A stretch of DNA of 64,000 nucleotides from Diabrotica undecimpunctata (Eukaryota > Arthropoda > Insecta > Coleoptera > Chrysomelidae). Each line of letters begins with the position of its first letter. Positions within the stretch are counted from its first letter, which is position 1. The position numbers were made by a program, and so were the translations under genes. The stretch covers positions 127,990,952-128,054,951 of the forward strand of contig NC_092806.1 in NCBI RefSeq assembly GCF_040954645.1, given 5' to 3'. Shown piece by piece: positions 57,346-64,000 of the stretch. The notes under the pieces are model-generated. The model was not told where the DNA came from and did no database searches. It saw nothing but the letters and a program-made list of their open reading frames with translations.

Positions 57346-60300
57346 CTGAAAAATAAAAAATATATATTTATAACAAATATACTATTACATTCTAGAAAGA
57401 GAAATGAGAAAACAAGAAATCTAGAAGAGAAGGGAAAATATTGAAAAAGTTGCAAATTACTTTATTCGGTTTAAATGCTCATGGTGGAACTACTGTCATC
57501 GTAAAAATATGTTAAGCAGTATTAACTACAGAGATCTCAAAAGGATCATACAGGCCCCACAAGTATCGCAGGAGAAGATAAAACAGGAACAATTAACTTA
57601 TCAGCAGTTTACTGCCCACCCGAATTTCATAACAAGAAGGAACAATATGAACATTTTTCCAAACACTAGGTAATAGATTTGTAGCAGGCGGTGACTATAA
57701 TGCAAAAAAAAAACAAAATGCAATCTGGGGCTTGCGACTAACAACAAAAAAAGGATGGGAGTTACTAACAGCGATCACAGGAAACCACATGAAATTTACA
57801 TCTACCGAAAAACCTACGTATTGGTCGACGGACCCTAATAAAATGCCAGACCTTCTAGACTTTTACATATCAAATGGTATAAACACTAAGCTGTTCAAAA
57901 TTGAATCAAACCTAGATGTCTTCTTCTTCTTCTCGTGCCACTCCTAGCGGAGATTGGAAATCATCATGGCCACTGCGACTTTGTTAGCAGCGCGCCTAAA
58001 AAGTTCAATCGAACTACACCCGAACCATTCACGTAGATTACGAAGCCACGATATTTTTCTTCTTCCCACACTTCTTTTGCCCTTAATTTTGCCCTGCATG
58101 ATATTTCTTAAAAGTTCGTACTTTTCACCTCTCACAATGTGCCCCAAGTATTCCATCTTTCTAGTTTTTATCTCATTTAGAATTTCGCATCTTTTGTCTA
58201 GATGTGCCATCTGCTTATAGTCCAGTTATCTTAACTGTGTAGACGAACATACAACAAAAGCCTATACCTCCTAGGCTGTGCAACTATAACACCAGATGGA
58301 AAGAATTTCAGGAAAGAATTAACGCGGTAACAAACCAACAGGTATCATAAAAAACACCAGTCGAGGTGGAGAATGTTCCAAGGAAATTTACAAATAGTGT
58401 ACAAAAATGTTGTTACCGATTAAAACATACAAAATTGTATGAGTATTGTATTGTACTATTATACATATTACACAAGATATGTAAAAAATCCTATAAATTA
58501 AATACCACCAATCAGAAACATCAATGGGCAAAAATAATGCATATAATGCCAAAGCATTTGGTGAACATTTAGCAAAAGTATTTCGAACACACAATTTTGT
58601 ATCAAGCCCTACAGAAACTCAAGATATAGGAAGGGTCTTGGACGAGCCGATTCAAATGTAGCTGATAATAGAGAAATTTACACATAGAAAATTGAAATCT
58701 ACCATCATGGAAAAAAACGACCTTAAAAAATCTGACGACAACCTTATAATGGGAGAAGTCTTACAAAAGCTAACCAATAAGGGCAAGAGTTTAATTCTGC
58801 ATTTAATGCTGTTCTAAGACTAAGTTATTTTCCGCAATAATGAAAAGTAACGAAAGTCATAATGGTGCCAAAGTCAGGGAACAAACCTGAAGAATATACA
58901 TTATATAGACCAATCAGTCTTTTGCCAATTCTATTCAAAATACTTGAGAACTTGTTGTAATAAAGACTTCAATCCACCCTAGAAAACAGATACTTCCTAG
59001 TTAGATATTAAGAGGAATGCACTGACTTGTACCCAGTTGAATCAGGTGTACACCAACGTAGTGTTCTTGGACATTATGCATACGGCATAATGTATGCAAC
59101 ATATGTAATATTAGCATCACATCAAAATGCAGAGACTGCTACGATAAAAAACCTACAAAATTGTCTCAAAAATATCGAACTTTGGCTAAATAAAAGGGAA
59201 ATGAAAGCAAATGCAGCCAAATCCAAACACGTAATCTTCACAATCAAAAAGGGGTACCTGCTCATCGCATCGCTCCAACAAACTTTCTTCCTTTATTTCT
59301 CCCCTTCCTTTTACCCTATCAGGGTGTCGAATTTGGGCTAGCTATTTTAATTTCCATTCACTTATCTCTTCCATTCTTTTCTATTTCCTGCCATTATTTT
59401 CAATTCTGCGAGTAATTTTTGTTTAACTTTTTCCGCCTCAACTACTTGCTGTATCTTCCATTTTTTTCTTGGCCTGTCTCTTTTTTATTTTACTGAGTGG
59501 CATCCTCATCAGATGCCCATACCAGTTCATTTATCTCTTTGCTATTTTATTTATTATTGGTTCTTTGTTGGCCATTTTCCTAATAGTCTCATTGCTTAAT
59601 CTATCCCATTTCGTCTTTCCAACTATCCTTCTTAGGTGTCTCATCTCCATTACATTTATCCTGCTCTTATGGTTTTCCAAAACTGTCCAGTTTTCACTTG
59701 CATAGAGCACAGTTGGTATCACTATTGTGTTATACATTTTTATTCTTGTCTCTCGTGTAAGTTTTCTTTTTCCCAGTATTGAGGCTGACGCATAGTATAA
59801 CTTGTTTGATTTCTTTGCTCTATTTGTTACTTCCCAGTCTACTTTTCCGTCGTTAGTAATTATACTGCCCAGGTATTCGTAAGTTGTAACTATTTTTTCC
59901 AATAGAGTTTTTACGTTTTATCTTTATTTCATTATCTTCTTTGCCGCTGATTATCGTTATCTTACTGTTTTCCTCGTTAATTTCCATTTTAAATTTTTTT
60001 ATTTGTTCTACCCATATATCCATTAGTTTCTGCATTTTATTCTCGGAATCTCCCATTAATACTATGTCGTCCGCATACATTAAGGACTCTATTGTTACCG
60101 GTTGTAATTAGTGGTATCCCATTATTGTCTGTAGTTGATTAGTTCTTATTCTAGTATTTCTTATCAATTCATTTATTACTATTAGAAATAGCAAAGAGCT
60201 GATACTATCTCCTTGTTTAAACCCTCTCTTCCAATTAAATTCTTCCAATCTTTCCCCTGTTATTTGTACTCTTTCTTTTACCTCTTTGTAAGTACTTTCT

Positions 60301-61687
60301 ATAATTTTTATTAATGTACTTAGTACATTTATTTTCCTCAAGCATTTACCTATAATTTATCTTTCTATCATTTCAAATACTGCTCTTAAGTCTATAATTG
60401 CTAATACTAGTTCCCCCTCCCCCGTGTCTATGCTTCTTTCTATTAGGTTCCCAATGATGTTATTTGTTTGTCATCCTAATCTAAATGCCGCTTGTTCTTC
60501 CCTCAGTTCCATTTCTACTTCTTGTCTTAGTCTCTTCTATATTATTTTCGTGTCTATTTTAAAGCATACCAATGATAGACATATTGCTCCATAATTGTCG
60601 CAGTTTACATGTTCTCCTTTTTTGTATATTGGCACAATGATGTTGTTCTGACAATCTTTAAGGATTGTTTGTTTTTCCCACGTCTCTTTATATATTTTCC
60701 ATAGCCAGTTTATTCCTTATTTTCTCATGTATTTTACCATTTTCGGTTCAATTTCATCATCTCCACCTGCCAGGCAGGAAATCCAGATTAAAAATAGAAA
60801 ATAAACTTCTAATACACAAATCAATCTTAAGAGTCGGTATGGACATACGGAATAGAACTTTGCGATAAACACAAATGTAAAGCCATTGATCATGGTAATA
60901 TGCTAGTGCGGGAGCTACACGAAACCACAGGTGAAGTGTGTCGCTTAAAACGATTTAAACCAACAGCCTTAAGTAATAGACTTAGTTAAATAATAATAAT
61001 ATGTTTAATAGTAATATAGTAAACTAATATTAAAGATATTTTCTCGCTGAAGAAAGTTCCTACATGCTCTGATGACCCCTGAGTGTGAAAAGTGTCTTGC
61101 CTATAAAATTCTCTATGAATGAATACTAATGATTATATGCTATTACGTGCCTAAATATTCCAAACCAAAGCCAAAAAACTCCCACATGTCCTTATCAATA
61201 TTCGCCAAAAATTTTTTACTTATTGTGCCAATGCTAAGAACAGATTATAAAGTGGAGACAAAAAAAAAACATTATTCGTCTGGCCGCCCCAATAAAATCA
61301 GCTAAAAATGGGAAAGAAGGAATCACGATTAATTAAACCCGTTATTCTTCTGTAAATATAAGTTAAGCTATAATACTTACTTGAAGATCTTTGAGTTGAC
61401 TTTTTAATAAAGAAATTTCGCCAGTTTTCTGGCACAATCCCCATTCAGTTTCTTCTAATCTTCCTTTTAAAACGGTGACTTCTTGACGCAATCTGTCACA
61501 TTGCATATTAGATCTCTGAATATCAGAACACAACCTCTTCTTCTCTTGTTGCATTTGATACGTTTGCATCATTAACATTTGTTCTAATTTAAGTACTTTT
61601 TGGGAGCTGGCCCTGAGTCTATTTTCTTGGGCAGTTTTCAGTCTTTTCAGTTCTCTTTCCCAGACTTTCTCCTTCTCCTGGTATACT
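56695..61687 (-). CDS. Fezzin/LZTS-type coiled-coil protein, last two exons (5' part off-window)
   Basis: Resembles the leucine-zipper putative tumour suppressor (LZTS/Fezzin, Pfam Fez1) proteins, cytoplasmic coiled-coil scaffolds associated in vertebrates with cell cortex, centrosome and postsynaptic density (family knowledge). Exons: 61381-61687 (splice acceptor TTTTAG, donor GTAAGT, about 102 codons: EKEKVWERELKRLKTAQENR...GEISLLKSQLKDLQ) and 56695-57345 (acceptor TTTTTCAG, 216 codons and TGA). Both are almost entirely heptad-type coiled coil. The signature IWVQEKEKVLRYQRQLQMNY...FRRTRALE near the C-terminus matches the conserved LZTS end. The 4-kb intron holds Jockey and RTE. Upstream exons lie right of the window. 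Convergent with Ir25a. Confidence 0.82.
57560..59260 (+). mobile_element. Jockey-clade non-LTR, decayed, in the LZTS-like intron
   Basis: 57732-57920 gives KKGWELLTAITGNHMKFTS, PTYWSTDPNKMPDLLDFYI (Jockey endonuclease). After an inserted RTE stub it resumes PSAYSPVILTV (SDHSPV-type site), then scraps RPISLLPILFKILE (about 58905) and ASHQNAETATIKNLQ...WLNKREMKANAAKSKHVIFT (59106-59250). Large internal losses. Confidence 0.8.
57920..58197 (-). mobile_element. RTE stub (copy i, AAG-tailed family) nested in Jockey
   Basis: - strand: KRCEILNEIKTRKMEYLGHIVRGEKYELLRNIMQGKIKGKRSVGRRKISWLRNLREW...AANKVAVAMM and a GAAGAAGAA tail. CTAGATGT at 57912-57919 and 58198-58205 is the duplication; removing the insert restores the Jockey frame SNLDV-PSAYSP. 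Confidence 0.87.
59290..60760 (-). mobile_element. RTE-like non-LTR RT fragment, decayed
   Basis: - strand: VKERVQITGERLEEFNWKRGFKQGDSISSLLFLIVINE (60341-60108), YADDIVLMGDSENKMQKLMD (60080 down), TYEYLGSIITNDGKVDWEV, VLYASENWTVLENHKSRINVMEMRHLRRI (59902-59531). RT palm and thumb order is preserved across three frames. Confidence 0.8.
61381..61687 (-). CDS. LZTS-like internal exon
   Basis: Acceptor ...TGTTTTAG, donor GTAAGTATT; phase 2 at the start, 0 at the end. Pure coiled-coil sequence with TYQMQQEKKRLCSDIQRSN and LRQEVTVLKGRLEETEWG. Confidence 0.82.
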
Positions 61688-64000
61688 CTAAAACATAAAA
61701 GAACATTAAAATATAGAACAACATAATATATTGTCATACTTCTTCTTTCCCAACCAAAGAAAAATAAATAAAAAGATCCATCGAAATAAAATTTTAAGAT
61801 ATCATTATAAACAAAATGTATATAGTAATTTAAGATAAGATTTAGTGTAGACAAGAATAGAAATTTGTTTGGCAAACGACCTTTTCCGTTTCCAACAAAA
61901 TTATCAAAAAACCCCTTTGTGTAGAATTAGACGACATTTTACCTATAAGTTAATCTTGTCATTGTTTGTGTATTAAATGACCATATACTAATCTTTGGAA
62001 ACAGGTATAGATTGTGTATTAACAGACTGAGGATAGAAAAATCAATTTTTATTTATTCTTTCTCTGAAACAGTAATTTGGTCTTCCCAAATGATACACAG
62101 AATTTTTAGAACAAACATTAACAGTAGTAAACAAGATTTGAGCTTTTGATTGGATAGTCGTTTTTGAATGGTAATGAGGTTAGCCTGATTAGGAGACGGG
62201 GAGAGGCAGTTGTAATTTGGCCATCGAAGGAAACAGTCGTTTGTTAGAAGATAGGGTGTGGTTCGTGAGTTTGGATACCGGCATTGTGAAAAGAAGTGAA
62301 TAGTTTTGCAGAAGGAGATAACAAGTAGATTAAAAGAGGTCCTTGTATCTACCGTGGGCATTTTGTGAAGTATATGTGAAAGTAGTTTTACGGCATCAAG
62401 TTGACAAAAGGAGGTCCTTGTGTCATAAATAAGTAGCTGAGTTTTTGGAGAAGTGAATCAGGTGTTTTTGTGTAGTCTGTTACACAGTTACACATTTCGT
62501 ATAGCGCAAAGGAGAGAAAACAATATTAATACATTGTTTTCGTTCTTGGCCATCAAAATAGATGGCACCTTTGTAAGCTACTACTAGAGTGGGGAACAGG
62601 AGCGTTTGTTGGTCTCTCGTGCTTAATTTTGTATTCAGCCCTAGCGTCTGATAAGGACACGGGATGCCAAAATAACATCATAACGCTGTGTTGTTTACCA
62701 ATTCAAACGCAGAGACTGACAAATCGTGCTCCTATTACTGTTTTAAAAACATCAAAGAGATATAAAGCTTTAGAACGTCCGATGTGGGGTTGTAAACCGG
62801 ATTGAGACGAATTAACTACTTCTGGATTCTTTAAATATTTTCCAGAACTCTCTCGATTTTAATACATAGCTGTATAAGATTGTTTATTTTTAATGTAGGG
62901 GAGAGTGGTACACATTGACACATAGTACACAATAAAACACTGTTACTAACTAAATCAAATTTGCCTCCCCATTGCCGCTAGCGCTGCATCCATTTCTGCA
63001 TTTGACATCCATAAAATAAACAACCTGTGTTTGTAATTTTCTAACGAACCTCACTCAATGGAAAATAGTAGGTGTTTCTAATTAAAACTCAGAGAACAAT
63101 ATAAACGCGACATATTCTTTGATGTTTTTAGATAAAAACAAATTCGCCTACTGTGTAGTGGCCTTTGTGCGAACATATGTCATGTACAAAATCAAGTCTT
63201 TGAGAAAAGTTTTTGAATTCTAATTTATATAATGTTGTTCTGAGTACTTAGTTACCCTAATATCAAGAGCAACGAAGAAGCAGGCCATTCAGCTATCTAA
63301 ACAAGAAAACATGGTATGGACTTAGCTATACTACACAGCATACATGGGAAAACTGAAGTTTTTTTCTTGTATAAACTAAATTTATTATGAAATAACTGCA
63401 CAAAATAGTTTCAAAACGAATGCTAGAGAAAGGGAACTTTGTACAGCACATTAATAGGGAACCATTAAGTGGTCTTAAAACACAGAATTTTAAGCAAAAA
63501 GATATATTTCAACCATATGTAGAATGTATAGTTTACATTGTTGTCCCATTAAAGATGTAAATATAATAGAAGTGGAAGAAAGCTGTGGAAAAGTGTGGAT
63601 AATTAGATGTTCTTGGATGGCATTGGAAAAATTAAATACTAAATTATAAATTATAAAGTAGTCGAAATGTCATCACATGTAGATTATATTATATAATTTT
63701 CCTGTTCAAATAACTTTACAATTGGCAACAGGCAACCACATAACATAAAAATAATAAATAAGCACACACATAACATTTAATATTTTAAAATAGTCACAGA
63801 AAAGAATCACAAAAGAAAAGAAAAGTTACGAGATTTGGTGGTAGAGGAGAACCAAGCGGAAATCCATAAGGAAGAGAACATTTTTTATAGTTTTAAAGGT
63901 GCCATAAATTCTGAGAAATAGTAAAATGACTTTTCTTTTCTTTCTTTAAAATTTCTTTTAACAAAACCACCTTATTTGTGTCATCAAGTACATAAATTGA
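61688..64000. other. No gene recognised
   Basis: AT-rich sequence upstream of the visible LZTS-like exon, probably its intron. No reading frame here has a family motif; no transposon motif was seen. Confidence 0.4.

Noticed and set aside
62053..62361. 102-codon - strand ORF near the right end
   Set aside because: Low-complexity composition, no motif, no coding context; probably chance.

Overview
The window is nuclear DNA from an insect, most likely a beetle with a large, repeat-rich genome. It is AT-rich, and split genes have canonical GT-AG introns. One gene is unmistakably the insect ionotropic co-receptor Ir25a. The rest is dense nested wreckage of non-LTR retrotransposons (RTE, Jockey, CR1-like and I-like types), DNA transposons (pogo/Tigger, Tc1, mariner-like and piggyBac) and fold-back elements. 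The beetle assignment is a guess from TE style. Nothing bacterial, plasmid-borne or CRISPR-like is present.

Host genes. (1) Ir25a, + strand, 3700..50131, is complete from ATG to stop. It has 12 coding exons joining to 2,769 nt (922 codons plus stop), with every junction in phase and every intron GT-AG. Coding sequence is about 6% of the 46.4 kb locus; introns run from 102 bp to 11.3 kb. (2) A Fezzin/LZTS-type coiled-coil gene lies on the - strand. Its last two exons (61381..61687 and 56695..57345) are present and its 5' part lies beyond the right edge. The two genes converge. (3) A small two-exon, - strand coding remnant that I do not recognise (9288..9956) sits in Ir25a intron 1.

Layout. 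1..3132: retropepsin-like and transposase scraps, then an RTE stub split by a CR1-like retrotransposon. 3700..10418: Ir25a exon 1 and intron 1 (pogo A, a fold-back/tandem-repeat block, the unknown gene). 10419..13059: exons 2-3, with an RTE copy between them. 13060..24375: intron 3 (mariner-like remnant with I-like and RTE insertions, piggyBac 1, a fold-back element inside an RT fragment, a Tc1 element with an apparent intron, Jockey pieces). 24376..31543: exons 4-6, with intron 5 carrying RTE, pogo B and a 1.5 kb inverted repeat. 31544..39259: intron 6 (RTE split by pogo C, which itself contains a fold-back; more RTE; a 200-bp GT repeat). 39260..50131: exons 7-12 with further non-LTR insertions. 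50132..56694: intergenic (RTE debris, piggyBac 2). 56695..64000: the LZTS-like gene with Jockey and RTE in its intron, then featureless AT-rich DNA.

Many insertions have visible target-site duplications, and several interrupted elements can be matched to an uninterrupted copy or reading frame elsewhere in the window. A relative chronology can therefore be read directly. Four separate long inverted repeats lie inside Ir25a introns and would be transcribed as part of its pre-mRNA. I found no convincing new biological system; the most unusual items are listed as findings.
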